The position numbers were made by a program, and so were the translations under genes. The notes under the pieces are model-generated. The model had not been told where the DNA came from. It saw nothing but the letters and a program-made list of their open reading frames with translations, and made no database searches. Positions 9,193-21,224 of a stretch of DNA of 64,000 nt are shown one piece after another. This DNA is from Vitellaria paradoxa (lineage: Eukaryota; Streptophyta; Magnoliopsida; Ericales; Sapotaceae): positions 18,837,228 through 18,901,227 of the forward strand of contig CM034241.1 of assembly GCA_019916065.1 (NCBI GenBank). Reading direction: 5' to 3'. How positions within the stretch are numbered: position 1 is the first letter of the stretch; each line of letters opens with the position of its first letter.

Positions 9193-9278
9193 GCAAACCC
9201 TCACGAGACCTTACTCGTCCACTAGGGGGAACCTAGGGGTTTAAAGGGCTTGTTACACGTAGCTAAGTGTAGCCGTGT
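9193..9278 (+). other. Conserved 3' spacer block, element A copy
   Basis: Contains CCTCACGAGACCTTACTCGT, then ACTAGGGGGAACCTAGGGGT, then GTAGCTAAGTGTAGCCGTGT. Nearly unchanged copies occur in B (15252-15338), D (29101-29190), J (61256-61347) and, reversed, I (59312-59405), while surrounding spacer has drifted more. It lies about 75-145 bp before the PPT. The function is unknown. Confidence 0.7.
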
Positions 9279-9354
9279 TTCCAACGAAAAGAGAAATAGG
9301 ATCGTAGTTGCATTTCATTTTAATAAAGGGCATTGCTAGGGACTAGCAACACTC

Positions 9355-9367
9355 AAGTTGGGGGGTG
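9355..9367 (+). promoter_or_regulatory. Polypurine tract of element A
   Basis: AAGTTGGGGGGTG directly abuts the 3' LTR. It is the primer site for plus-strand synthesis. The preceding CTAGGGACTAGCAAC is shared with B, D and J. Confidence 0.88.
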
Positions 9368-11263
9368 TGATTGCACTTGAAAAGTGCTATTACAAACTCT
9401 ACTTTTGTATAACTTTTGATGCATTTAAGTAGTTTATTTTGAAGTTTTATTATTATTTTCTTAATTGCAGGTAAAAGGGTAAAATAAGTGAGATTAGCAA
9501 TGATGAAAGTGGCAGCCGAGGAGAGAAAAAGGGTCCGAAGTTCAAAATAGTTGAAGTGGTGTGCAGCTGAAGTTCCAGCTCGACACCTTGTCAGTATTTT
9601 GACCATATCTTCTCACTCACAACTCGGATTGACCTGATTCTTTTTGGGTTGGAAAGAAGACTCAAAGGGCTACAACTTTCGTGCTTTAGCCGAAGCCTGA
9701 ATCGATCGTTTGCGAGGTCAAAATTGCAGTGGAAGTTGAGGACAGAAAGCTGTCAGAAGCAGCAAACGAGAAGCAGAACTTGAAGAACAAAGTTTCTGTG
9801 GTCCGGACCACCTGCCAAACGGTCCGGACCACAGTGTGTTATGCGCGCGCGGCTTCACTCCGTCTTTTAGGGTTTTCTTTACGACTTCTTTATAACATCT
9901 GCTAGATGGCCGACCCAAGGGAGGCCTAGTTTTAGTTCTACATACTTTAGGAACCTCTTTTTCATATTTTCAGATACTTTGAGAGTTTTAGAATAGTTTT
10001 TTAGAGAGTTTTCAATTACTTGTCTTGTTTATGGAGTTGTTCGATGTTTGGTTATTCTTCGCTGCACTGCTCTTTCATTACGTAGTTTCAGAGTTGCTTA
10101 CCGTGTAAGTTGACTTTCGTTTCGTTAATTTAAAATATGATTTATTATTTTCTAGTGGTAGATCTAATGTTTATGCTTTCGTTTATTGCTTTCGTTTTGT
10201 TTAAAATCATGCTAGCGTAGAAACCCTAGTTCTTGATTCAACGAATCAAGAAAGGGTAGTTTACTCTGATCTATGGGATGTACGTAGACCCTTCGCAGAG
10301 TTTGCGAAAGCTCATGCGTAGGGGTCTACAACTTTGAGACGTCTGCGTAGACCCTTCGCATGGTTTGCGAAAGCTCATGCGTAGGGATCTACACTTTTTA
10401 AAACCTAATTCAGTTCTTTCAAAAACTTTCGAAAACGAAAACCTTTGACTATATTCTCTGTAATCACTGGTAAAGGTTTTCGATTAAAATTTTCTTAATA
10501 ATTTTGAAGAACTGAAAATTCAGATTTTGAATCCTAATTTGAATTAGTTTATTTCAGAAACATTCGAAAACGAAAATCTTTGACTATATTCTCTATAATC
10601 ACTGGTAAAGGTTTTCGATTAAAATTTTCTTAATAATTTTGGATAAACTAGAAGAATTGGAATTGAATCCGAATTCGAATAGGATTGTTTGGAAACCCTT
10701 CGAAAACAGAAGTTTTTGACTATATTCTCTGTAATCACTGGTAAAAGCTTTTGATTAAAACTTTCTCAATAATTTTCAAACAAATCCTAATTTAGGTTTT
10801 AACGCAAGTATTGCAACCCATCCCATAGTGAAGACGTAAACTACCCGGAATTGATAGTTGGATCAAGGACTTCTTAAATTTATTTGCTTATTAATTGAAT
10901 TGCCTTTGTTTGATTTACATTGCAGTTTTTAGATTAGTTTATTTTGCTGCGCATTTAAATTAGGAAAAATTCGTTTAGCTAATATTTTATTCCTTGAATC
11001 AACAATCAAGATTAAATTGCTGAAATTTTGTTAATAGGTTGTTAAGTTAGTTTAAGTTGAATTTTGAACTTGCAAAACCCTAGGAATTAGTTTTAATTAC
11101 TTTTCAAACTTAGTTTACAATCAAATTTAGGATTTCCATTTTAACCTAGAAACTAAATATCATAGGCTCCTTGTGAATTCGACCTCGGACCCACCGAGTT
11201 AAAACTACACCGCACGCCCTTGCACTTGGGGGTTAATTTAGACGCAATTTCTAATAGCGGTCA
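9368..11263 (+). repeat. Element A 3' LTR
   Basis: Same start and end as the 5' LTR. Differences noticed by eye are C/T near 9400, T/G near 9731, A/G near 10256 and G/A near 10593, plus 23 extra bases at about 10506-10528 that the 5' copy lacks. The right flank is AAATG (11264-11268), completing the target-site duplication, and element B RT continues directly. Confidence 0.95.
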
Positions 11264-13317
11264 AAATGCTTAGGAAACTTGGAGAAAGTTTTAGTCCGTT
11301 GTGAGGAGAGCAACTTAGTGCTTAATTAGGAGAAATGCCATTCAATGGTAAATTCAGGGATAGTCTTAGGACACATTGTCTCAACCAAAAGGGTAGAGGT
11401 CGATAAGGCAAAAGTTGAACTCATTGAGAAATTACCTATTCTTACTTGTGTCAAGGATGTGAGATCTTTTCCTAGACATGCTAGATTTTATTGTAGGCTC
11501 ATCTAATCCTTTAGCTCCATAGCTCATCCCTTGTGTGAGTTACTTTCTAAGGATGTTCCGTTTGTATGGACGTCTGAGTGTTAAGGGGCGTTTGATCAAT
11601 TAAAGGCCATGCTAACTACTATACTCATAATTCAAAGCGCAAATTGGTCCTTACCTTTTGAGCTTATATATGACGCAAGTGATCATGCGGTTAGGGCTAT
11701 TTTGGGGTAAAGGAAAGAAGGCAAGTCTCATGTCATTTACTATGCTACCAGGACCCTTAATGAGGCTCAATTAAGCTACACCAGCACTAAGAAGGAATTA
11801 CTAGTTGTAGTATTTGCCCTCGACAAGTTTAGGTCTTATTTGGTAGGGTCCCATGTCATAGTGTTCATAAACCATGTGGCTTTAAAATATCTCCTTTCCA
11901 AATAAGAGGCCAAATCTTACCTCATTAGGTGGATTTTACTCCTACAAGAGTTTGACTTGGAAATTAAGGATAACAAAGGAGTAGAAAATATGGTGGCCGA
12001 TCATTTGTCTAAGTTGTCATCTCATGTGTCTAACCATAGTGACTTACAGATAGAGGAGCATTTTCTAGACAAACATGTCATGCATGTGAGCTCCACATCT
12101 CAGGACTACTCCCCTTAGTATTCGAACATTGCCAACTTTTTGGTGACTGGCCTTATGCCCTCACATTGGACTAAGATTAATAGAAGGAAATTTCTAAACA
12201 ATATGCATAATTTCTTTTGAGATGAGTCATACCCTTACAAGTATTATCCAAATTAAATTGTTACACGTTACATTCCCAAGACTGAGGTTTCTTATATCAT
12301 TAAGTTTTGTCATTCTCTAGCATGTGGGGGCCATTCTCCTTAAAGAAAATAGCTGCTAAGATTCTTCAAAGCGGATTTTATTGGCCTTTATTATTTGAGG
12401 ATGTCCATAACTACTACCATAAATGTGACCGAGGTCAAATGTTGGAAGCTCTAAGCAAAACGAGATGCCTCAAAATTCTATAATCATTTTGGAGATTTTT
12501 ATTGTTGAGGCATTGATTTCATGGGGCCATTCACTAAGTCATTTGGATTTGAGTTCATTCTTGTGGCTATCAACTATGTCTCCAAGTAGGTGGAAGCTAT
12601 TACAACTCGCATCAATGACCATTAGGTGGTGGTCAAGTTCTTAAAACAGTATATCTTCTCACACTTTGGGATGCGTAATTATGGTGTGACACATAAGGTG
12701 GTACCTCATACCATCCTCATAATAGTGGCCAAGTAGAGTTGGCAAATAGGGAGATTAAGGGCATACTTGAGAGGATCGTCAACCCCACACACAAGAATTG
12801 GTCTTTATGGGCATTCCAGATGGCATACAAGACCATTCTAGGAATGTCTTCCTACTGCCTTGTCTTTGGCAAAGCTTGCCACCTACCTGTAGAGATGGAG
12901 CATAGGCCTACTGGGCAATTCGGCAGTTTAATGAAAGTTTAGGTGATGTTGGTGTTTTTCAGAAGCTACAATTAAATGAACTTGAAGAGTTATGTAATGA
13001 TGCTTTTGAGAATGCAAAAATCACCAAGGCCAAAATGAAAGATTTGCATGACAAGCACATTTTTAGAAAGTCTTTTCATGTAGGCTAGAAAGTCTCCATG
13101 TACAATTTTTGGTTACACCTCTTTTTGGGCAAACTTCGATCTAAATGGTCGGGTCCGATCAATATCACTTTAATTTTGGAGCATGATGTGTGAGGTTCAC
13201 AATCCACACAAGGACACCACTTTCAAAGTGAATGGCCATCGTCTTAAGCCATATTTGGATAACTTTGTGGCTGAGATTGAGACATGGGAGCTCTCTGACC
13301 GTCCCCCCTTTGATTGA
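11264..13317 (+). pseudogene. Element B pol, second part: RT end, RNase H, integrase
   Basis: Continuation of B pol after element A. The RT thumb (KAKVELIEKLP) is followed by RNase H ([45 protein letters not shown]) to about 12020. Integrase follows: a degraded zinc-binding region near 12300, IDFMGPFTKSFGF near 12512, and the end NGHRLKPYLDNFVAEIETWEL near 13290. The frame is broken many times by stops and shifts, and the invariant acidic residues cannot all be traced. The short open frame at 12739-12942 is an integrase fragment. The gene is inactive. Confidence 0.85.
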
Positions 13318-15477
13318 AGTACATGCACAAATTCTTGTATAATATTAGTGTAGGAGTTTTTGTTTCTTCCTTTTAGACTTAATTTTAGGAGTAAGTTTCT
13401 TCTTGTTCTTTTTCTTTTACTATATTTCCTTTATTTTCATTTACTAACTTTCTTTTCTTTTCTCATTTTTCTTCTCTATTCTTTTCTTTTTATCTCATAT
13501 TTTGTTTCTATATTTTGAAGATTACACCTTGGTATATTTTGTTGATGCCATTGGAGTGCTGTGGAAACTAGGTTGGGGGTGTTTTTATTGTTTCAGGGCT
13601 ATTTATTTGGGGTGCAGGTTTATGCTCCTCATCGTCATGCTCACTTTGCACACTACAGACCCATATATGCATCACAATTCTCACATTAAAGATAATGTTT
13701 AGTTTAGGTTGGGGGTAGAGTTTGCATGATGACCTTTGTGCTAAAATTGCAAAAATTAAAAATTTTTTAGTATTTTTGAGTTTAAATACATTATTTTAGC
13801 ACATTTGTACCTACACGTCACCTTTTTTTGGTTTGGTTGATTGTGGAATTGAGTAAGAGACAGATGAATGAGTCTTGATCAAGCTTTAATAGCAAACTTG
13901 GTTCAAGTTGAGTGTGTCATGACCTTGTGCATTTTTTACTATCACGGAGAAGAGCTTATGTGCTTAGGAGTAGATTTTGTTTAACATTGGTTAATTAAGC
14001 ATTCTTGGACTAGGCAGAGACTTATACCCCTTAATGGTGAGCTTTTGAGCCTATTATTCTTTTCTTGAGGGGTTGCACATAATCACAGTTCTTTTATTCT
14101 TCACTTTGGTTTTCAATGCACTAATTACATCACACACTTGCATGAGTTTCACTTGACACATTATGAGTTGTTGTAAGCTTTGAACATGATGTTAGGTGCC
14201 CTTTGCTATTTTTGGGCCTCTTCGTTCTTCGTTGATATGAAATTGCTCAAGGAACCAACTTGAAGCCTTTTTATTAAGTTTTTTATTTTTATTGATTGTC
14301 ACCTCATATATTATCCTTTACACTCATTTACATATTTTAAGCCTCACCCTCACATGTCTTGGGTTATGAAAATGCCTCAATGTTAATGATGTAGACTTGA
14401 GTTGGGAATGGAAACTCTTAAGAGCATATTGAGAGGAAATATGGGCAGAGAATTCAGCTAATGTATATTTCAAAATTTCAAAAAAAAAAAAAAAAGAAAA
14501 ATGAAGAAAAACAAAAAAGAGAAAAAAAGAAAAATTTTATCATTCCTTTTGTTTATGAAATTGTGGGACTTGTACATTGTTTACAATATTTGTAATTATC
14601 TCAAGGGTAATATTTAGTGTGAATAGCTTCTTGTTAGGATCTTTGTTGGGGTTGGAAAGGAAATGGGCAGTTTGAGACTTGTGTGCACTTGATCATCTTT
14701 ATCCTAAGTCATTTACTTTGATTTCCATATCTTCCGCTATTAACCATTACCTCTGACCAAGTTACAACTAAAACAAAGACCTAGTGGATTCTAAGCAAAC
14801 AACTCTCGTATTGTTCATGTAGTGGTCTTATGTATGTTGTGTGGTGTGATCCCTTACACATGCATTGGAACATGGTTATGAGTTGTCCACTTTGAACTTC
14901 AATTCAGTTCATTCACTATTTATGGGGTTGTGTGCAACTAGGATAGCATCATATGCCATTAGGTATTTGTGAACTCTTAATAAGTGAATTTCTTCCTATA
15001 AGTGGTACCCTATGAGTACTTGAAGTCAAAACTTAGTTCCGTTTATGCTTTTGCAACCTTGTTGAATAAATGAAACAATTTTGTACACATGCTCTTCCTA
15101 CTTTGATAGTCATGCATTTATGCTTAGCACTTGGGAACTACACATGACATTTGGTTTCTGTGACTTACTAGGCTTGAGCTTGATTCATTTTTTACCTTAA
15201 TCACTTTTTGACATCTTCAGACAATGCCATAGATGTTTGTGGGTAGCATCACTGCAAACCCTCACGAGACCTTACTTGTCCACTAAGGGGAACCTAGGGG
15301 TTTAAAGGGCTTCCCTCATGTGCTAAGTGTAGCTACGTGTCTCATACGAAAACAAACCTCCCTTTTAGTTAGAATTGTTGGTTTTTTCTTTTTAGTTGAA
15401 TAAAAATGGATTTTCTTGATATGTGCTCATCTTCCCTTAATCATAATTCTTTCCATTCCTAGGGACTAGCAATGTCT
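13318..15477 (+). other. Element B non-coding 3' spacer
   Basis: Homologous to the A and D spacers, with PPT-like tracts at 13570-13581 and 13706-13720, an A-rich tract at 14479-14536 and the conserved block at 15252-15338. No gene is supported; the frame at 13502-13702 is chance. Confidence 0.75.
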
Positions 15478-15490
15478 AGGTTGGGGGGTG
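15478..15490 (+). promoter_or_regulatory. Polypurine tract of element B
   Basis: AGGTTGGGGGGTG, preceded by CTAGGGACTAGCAATGTCT, the same context as the A and D PPTs. The LTR starts at its last TG or just after it. Confidence 0.8.
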
Positions 15491-17187
15491 TCATTGCTCA
15501 CAATCATTGTTGATTTTAACCTCATTTCACACTCTTCTTTGGAATGTTTTATCAAGTAAAATTCGTTTCTTATCATGTTTTTTGTATTTACATTGTTTTT
15601 ATATGTTTTGTAGGGGTATAGGAGGAAAACACCCAAAGAAAAGCAACTTGGAAGTTTAAAGAAGCAAATCAATAGAGAAGTGGGAAAGCTCATTGACTAT
15701 AACTTAGGGCATATCTTGAGTTTCCGAGATCTAATTGAGGTGATTCAAAAGCCCAAAATCAAGTAAACATTCTAAGCTAAAATTTCATGAGAACCCAAGT
15801 CCAAAAGCAATCTACATCGACCCCAAAATTAGCTTACAAAGTTGCATAATTTGGAATTCTTCAAATGATTTAGCATAACACCCTGTCAGCTCTTTAGCCA
15901 TAACTTTTTATTCACAACTCTGATTGATGCGATTCTTTTTGGGCATGAAAGAAGACTCGAAGGGATACAATTTGATGTCAGACCAAACACTGTCTCCTAG
16001 TGTTTAGATGGCATCCGGATGCCAACTTCCAGAACCTTAGAGCTCTGAAAGATAAAATGTAAAATCTAGCACTGCCTTCTTATGTCCACATGTTAGCCCT
16101 AGCATCCAGATGCGGCACTCTTGAGGCCTCTACTTTAGGGTTTTGTACAACTCTTCTATAAATACCTAGACTGTATCATACTTTGGGCAGCTGTTCATAC
16201 ATTTTAGGGTCATTTTTTTGAGAGATTTCATCGAGTTTTAGAGAGTTACACTATGTTTTACGGATTAAATTTATTTAAAGTTTTGTAAGGTGATTTCGCT
16301 TTCTTTTCTCTTAGGGTTTACATGTAAGTGATTGCTTTTTAATATTTTTAATTAAAAGTTTTTCGTTTATACTTCATATTTGTTTAACAACTCTTGAACG
16401 TATTTGGTTTTGCTTCTTTTTTAACTTAAAAAGTTCGAATGGATGTTTGTTATTCTTCACATAGTTTTGTTTATGATTTAAATATGCTAGGCTATATCTA
16501 TCTTGGTTTTAACCTAGGAACGTAATGGAAGAGAAGAAGATAAAATCGAATATTAAGGTTTTAAATGTGATATATTTTTGAATGAATCGTAAAACTCGTT
16601 AAGTCTAGGTTTAACCCTAGAAATAGAATCACCTGTGTTATAATCAGCCCTTGGTTACGAGTTGAAGCTCAAGCACTTCGAGTTTCTACTTCAAAGGCCC
16701 GGTGACTTTGAATCTAATTTCAAAACCCTAGTTCAATGCTTGTTTCACAAAAGATTCTTAAAGTTAAATTTTCTAACCTAGCACTACATGCGTAGATGCT
16801 ACATTGAGTTATAAACGTATTCAAATTGATCTCTTTGAATCCATTATAGGAATAAGTTAAAACCAAGTGTTTCCATTAAATAGTAATTTGCTAAAGTTAA
16901 ATCATATCGTTTCGTTAGCATTTATAGTTTAAGTTATGTTTTATATTTGAGCATCTTTCAAACCTATTTTTGAAAACCCCCCCCAAAAAAAAAAAAAAAA
17001 GAAAAAGGAATTGATTTTCTCTTTTTCGTTTACAATTCTTTACAAATGCTTTAAAGCAAGTTTTCCCTAAAACAAATAGTCACACACTTGCTCCCTATGG
17101 AGATGACCTAGGACTTAACTAAACTAAACTACTACCACCTCTTGCACTTGAGAGTATATAAACCCTTTCAATTTTTGAAAGCGGTCA
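15489..17187 (+). repeat. Element B 3' LTR
   Basis: About 1.7 kb, starting TGTCATTGCTCAC (the start may be two bases off) and ending AAAGCGGTCA. U3 shares the block around GATTCTTTTTGGGCATGAAA with the A and D LTRs and has a TATA-like TATAAATA at 16157-16164. The GC-richer segment around 16000-16120 is specific to this family. No 5' LTR partner is in the window, so the boundaries rest on the PPT and on the GCGGTCA end shared with A. Confidence 0.75.
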
Positions 17188-18316
17188 CTAATAGTCTCAG
17201 AGAGATACAACCCTTGGATTTCATCATTGCATTAAACAAGATTAGTTGCAAGTAACCGATTTCATCTAACAAAGGTAAAGGACACGAGATTTCCTACAAC
17301 CCACATGATCCTCTGAGGCCAATTCATTACAGGGGCCAGACTAATGTCATGGAGTCGTCAAGCTCATGTTTTTGGGATGTTAGTAGGATAGAAATTATTG
17401 CTCCATTACGATACGCTATGCTAGCCAGCGTAACCTTGTCTCCCCTACCCCTCTTCTGGTTGTGCCATTACCAATCATGGGTAACCCCCAGTCTAGTCGC
17501 CGCTGACTTAATAAGAACTATTATCCTTATGACCAAACAAGGACCATCTTACTTACTTCTTGAGCGATAGTTTTATGATCTCAACCAGCTACTTGTGCAT
17601 AGATGACTGATAAGAAAGGAGAAAAATTCAGTTTAAAGGAATTGGTTATTGCTATGACTGGTATAGATAAAAAGTCATCTAATCCAAAAGCTTCATCATC
17701 CAAGGAACAACAAGTAATGTCTCTTGTCTCTAAAGTAAGGTTTCTTCTGCTAGAAAAGGCTAAAGCAAGAATTTCTACTTTGCTAGGATTGCCATATCAA
17801 CAGGTTAAGACTCTAGTCTTTAATCTTCCACATTTGATTGTCAGAGCCAAGCCTGTAGTCCCTGAAGTTTCCAGCTCTAAAGTATCAAAGGAACTGGAGC
17901 CATTTTCCACTACCCCTTTTTTGTCATCTCCTAATCTGGCAACACTTCCAACTCCTTCAGTGGTACTTCTTTTGTTGCAATAGTTGACAGTAAAAGATAA
18001 GAAAGCTATCCCTTAGACTTACCCCTGACAAACAAACCAAGTGAAGAACCAACCGTTGAGATAGATCTTATTACTCAATTTGGATGAGCATATGTTCTTG
18101 AGAAAAGGAAAAAGAAGGAAATTCTAAAAGCCATGCCAGAAGAAGCTAATGAATTGATGTTGATATTAAAAAGAGTGATTATGACATCCTTGATCAATTA
18201 TGGAGGCTATTGGCATAAATTTCTTTCCTCAAATTAATGATTTCTTCTAAGGACCATAGAAATGCTATTATTAATGAGTTGAAGCAGGGCTTATATACCA
18301 AGGGACATCGAACCAA
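17188..18316 (+). pseudogene. Element C gag 3' part and gag-protease linker
   Basis: Degenerate coding sequence immediately after the element B LTR. A frame at 17603-17983 is rich in Ser, Lys and Pro and sits where Tat elements have the disordered gag-protease linker; it has no recognisable domain. The clean frame at 17349-17570 is probably an out-of-frame artefact. Identity is inferred mainly from position before the protease. Confidence 0.5.
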
Positions 18317-18321
18317 AAGCC

Positions 18322-18735
18322 TTGGGGGAAATGATAAGAAATATTTTTGTAACTGAGGCCATTACTTTCACCAATGATAAAATACCAGAAGGAGGAAAAA
18401 ATCACACAAGGCCACTCCATATCCCAGCTAAAACCAGGGGGCTTATGGTTTCCAAAGTATTGATTGAGAATGGCTTAGCATTGAATGTATGTCTTTTGAC
18501 AACCTACAAAAGGCTAGGAATACAAGAAGACCAATTGTATGGCTCTAGAGTGGTGATTAGAGCTTTTGATGGAACCAGGAGTAACCCTTTGGGAGAAATT
18601 GGCTTTACAGTAGAGATTAGGCCAGTGAAGTTTGACATCAAGTTTCAGGTGCTAAACATACCCACTACCTATAATCTATTCATTGGAAGACCTTGGATAC
18701 CTACTTCAGGAGCTATTCTTTCAAGCCTCCACTAG
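18322..18735 (+). pseudogene. Element C aspartic protease (Tat type)
   Basis: 138 codons open. HTRPLHIPAKTRGLMVSKVL leads into the active-site region ENGLALNVCLLTTYKRLG, then GEIGFTVEIRPVKFDIKFQV and FIGRPWIPTSGAI. In Tat elements the catalytic motif is D-x-G-S-ALN. Here codon 18466-18468 gives Glu in place of Asp and the Ser is Leu, so the enzyme would be inactive even though the frame is open. Confidence 0.8.
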
Positions 18736-19699
18736 AAGATAAAGATGATAATTGATGATCAGCATTAAAATCCATGCAGAGGAGGAGATTGCCATTTATA
18801 AGGCTCCCTATTTGCCCTAATATTCAAAGAACTTAACCATCTAATTTTCAAGTGTTGCAATATGCACTGCCATTGATAAAGACTTATCAGCACTAAGGTA
18901 TTGCAAGAGAGAGCTAGGTATGGTGGAGATTTTTCATCAACTAGAGTTTCAGCCAGGTCTCAGATTGGGAAGACACTTGTAATGTATGCCTTACTTGATC
19001 ACTACTAAAGGCCAAAGAGATAGGAAAGGCTTAGGATACTCACACAAGAAGAAAACAAAGGTAGGAAATACAGAAAAGGGCAAAGCCCCAAGATTTATAC
19101 CTTACAGGTTCATGAATGTAACAATTAATAACGAGAAGAAAGACTTGATGCCTTTACCTAAATCTAGCATATGAGTTGTAGTCCCTGGGGCACTTTAAAG
19201 AATTAGATAGCTCGGAAGATAGTCAAGGCTTGTATGTTTTCGGTAACTAGAACTTGCTAGAGCCTAGCAGTCCTTGGTTTTTGTCATGAATACTAAGTTT
19301 TGCATTAATGATGACTAGTTCCAAGGCTTTGGTATATTAAAATATTATAAACAACTACAAGGGTTATTATCTATGTGATGGCTATTTCTAATTATGGGAT
19401 GACCCAAAATCGAGGATTATCCATTTCTATGCTTATCTATGCTAAGTTTTATAAATTCATCACCCTTCAAATTCATTTCCATTTTCATATCTTTTTGTTA
19501 TAGGAATCCTAGCCTCAAGATATCTTGATAAACATGTTCCAGTAGCTAATGACTATGATTTTGAAGTTGAGATAGATTTCAACACTATGGAGATCACTGT
19601 TGAAGAAGATCCTCAGATTTCTGAAGGTGCAATAAAAGAATTTCAGAAAGAACTAGAGAAACATGAGAACAGACCATTACCTAACATAGAAGACACCAA

Positions 19700-20640
19700 A
19701 ACCATTAACTTGGTATGGAAGAAAAGCTAAAGAATGTGAAGATTGGAGTTGTTCTAGATAAGTTTCAGAAAAAGGAAATGAACAAGATGTTAAAAGCATA
19801 TTAAGATGTGTTCGCTTGGTCTTATGAGGATATGCTTGGATTAGACATTTAGATTGTGGAACATCAATTGCCTATACCTCTAGATTCAAGACTAGTCAAA
19901 AGTTTCGAAGATTGAAACCAGAATGGAGTTTCAAAGTTAAGGAGGAGGTTGTTAAGCAATTTAACGCAAGATTTCTCAAGGTGATCACTTACCAAACTTG
20001 GCTCACCAACATTATTCCAGTACCAAAGAAAGATGGTCAAGTCAAGATGTGTGTAGATTATCAAGATCTCAATGTTGCTAGCCCAAAAGATGATTTTCCC
20101 CTTCCACATTTGGACATTCTTATTGATAACACAACAGGACATGAAATGTTCTCATTCATGGATGGTTTTTGCTGATACAATCAGGTCAAAATGGCTTAAA
20201 CAGATCAAGAGAATACTACTTTCATCATAGCATCGGGGGTTTACTATTATATAGTCATGCCTTTTGGGTTAAGAAATGCTAGGATAACTTACTAGAAGGC
20301 AATGATTATGTTATTTCATGACATAGTGCATAAAAAAATGAAAGTATATGTGGATGACATGATAATGAAGTCAAGAATGGAAGATCATTTGGTCAACTTA
20401 AAGAAGGTGTTTGATCGACTGCGCAAGTGCAAGTTAAGATTAAACTCGACAAAATGTGCTTTCGGAGTCACATTTGGCAAATTGCTAGGGTTTATAATTA
20501 GTCGAAGAGAAATTGCCGTTGATTCGTCAAAAATAAAAGCCATCCATGACATGCCAGCACCTAAGGGAGAAAAAGAGAACAGATCCTTTCTAGGAAAAAT
20601 AAATTTCATTAGCTACTTCATTGTATGACTCACTCATACT
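19700..20640 (+). pseudogene. Element C reverse transcriptase (Tat type)
   Basis: Similarity starts with a segment like VFAWSYEDMLGL near 19810 in broken frames. It then follows an open stretch at 19912-20175 (KPEWSFKVKEEVVKQF, VPKKDGQVKMCVDYQDLN, SPKDDFPLPHLDILID, MFSFMDGFC), VMPFGLRNA near 20255, and the catalytic YVDD at 20347-20358 within the open frame 20302-20628. The domain ends with GKLLGFIISRREIAVD and LGKINFISYFI. Stops and shifts separate the pieces. The catalytic YVDD survives. Confidence 0.88.
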
Positions 20641-21222
20641 TGTGAGCCCATCTTTAAGTTACTTAGGAAAGATAGTACCAAAGAATGGAATGAGGATTGC
20701 TAGAGTGCTTTTGAGAAAAGCAATCACTATTTGCTCAACCCACCGATACTCATTGTACCTGAACTTGACCTACTGTTGTTGATGTATTTAATGGTTTATG
20801 AGAACTCAATGGGATGTGTTGTAGATCAATAAAAAAGAGGTGGTCATGGGGAAAGGGCTTTCTATTATGTAAGCAAGAAGTTCCTGGAATATGAAGTAAA
20901 ATATACGATTATGGAAAAGAAGTGTTGTGCATTGGCATAGGTAGCTCATCGCCTACGTTGTTATATGTTGTATTGTACAATGCACCTCATTTCCAGGATC
21001 AATTCATTGAAGTATTTATTTGAGAAGCCAAGCCTGCCTAATAAAATTGCTAGGTGGCATATGATTTTGTTAGAATTTGATATATCATTAGTCACCAGCA
21101 AATCTATTAAAGGAAGTATTGTTGTAAACTACCTTGCTGACAATCCACTAGATAATAAAGAGCCATTTGATTTTACATTTCCAGATGATGATATTTTCAT
21201 GGCACTAACAAAAGTGGATTAG
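20641..21222 (+). pseudogene. Element C RNase H, first copy
   Basis: Follows RT directly: ENSMGCVVDQ, RAFYYVSKKFLEYEVKYTIM, EKKCCALA and, in the open stretch 20965-21222, NKIARWHMILLEFDIS with VVNYLADNP. This order is the standard gypsy RNase H/connection. Three or more stops interrupt it. Confidence 0.8.
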
Positions 21223-21224
21223 AT

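Larger units (their letters stand above)
7068..9354 (+). other. Element A non-coding 3' spacer
   Basis: About 2.3 kb with no credible gene; frames here are short or low-complexity. It aligns by eye over its whole length with the spacers of B (13318-15477) and D (27064-29332), and partly with I and J. Landmarks in order: a T-rich start, two PPT-like tracts, an A/G-rich tract (8363-8464), and a conserved block (9193-9278) just before the real PPT. Conservation of a non-coding region across families with different LTRs suggests cis-acting RNA or DNA signals. Confidence 0.75.
2167..11263 (+). mobile_element. Element A: young, pol-less Athila-like LTR retrotransposon
   Basis: A complete-ended element of about 9.1 kb: TG...CA LTRs of 1873 and 1896 bp, a perfect tRNA-Asp PBS, a long gag frame, a broken protease, a spacer of about 2.3 kb, a PPT, and a 5-bp AAATG duplication. 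By eye the two LTRs differ by about four substitutions and one 23-bp indel, so insertion was recent compared with the other elements here. There is no RT, RNase H or integrase, so movement must have used proteins from another element. It interrupts the RT of element B. Confidence 0.93.
1269..17187 (+). mobile_element. Element B: old Athila-like Ty3/gypsy, 5'-truncated, hosting element A
   Basis: B consists of 1269-2166 and 11264-17187, interrupted by element A and its AAATG duplication. The order is RT, RNase H, integrase, non-coding spacer, PPT and 3' LTR. The 5' LTR, gag and protease are not in the window. Every coding domain carries multiple stops and frameshifts, so B is long dead. The spacer and PPT match those of elements A and D. 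The right end at 17187 borders Tat-like sequence of element C, so B probably inserted into C. The second copy of its target duplication would lie to the left, outside the window. Confidence 0.8.

Noticed and set aside
17349..17570. 73-codon ORF with hydrophobic segments as a membrane protein gene
   Set aside because: It sits in the degenerate gag region of element C in a frame that does not join neighbouring coding pieces; no family was recognised.
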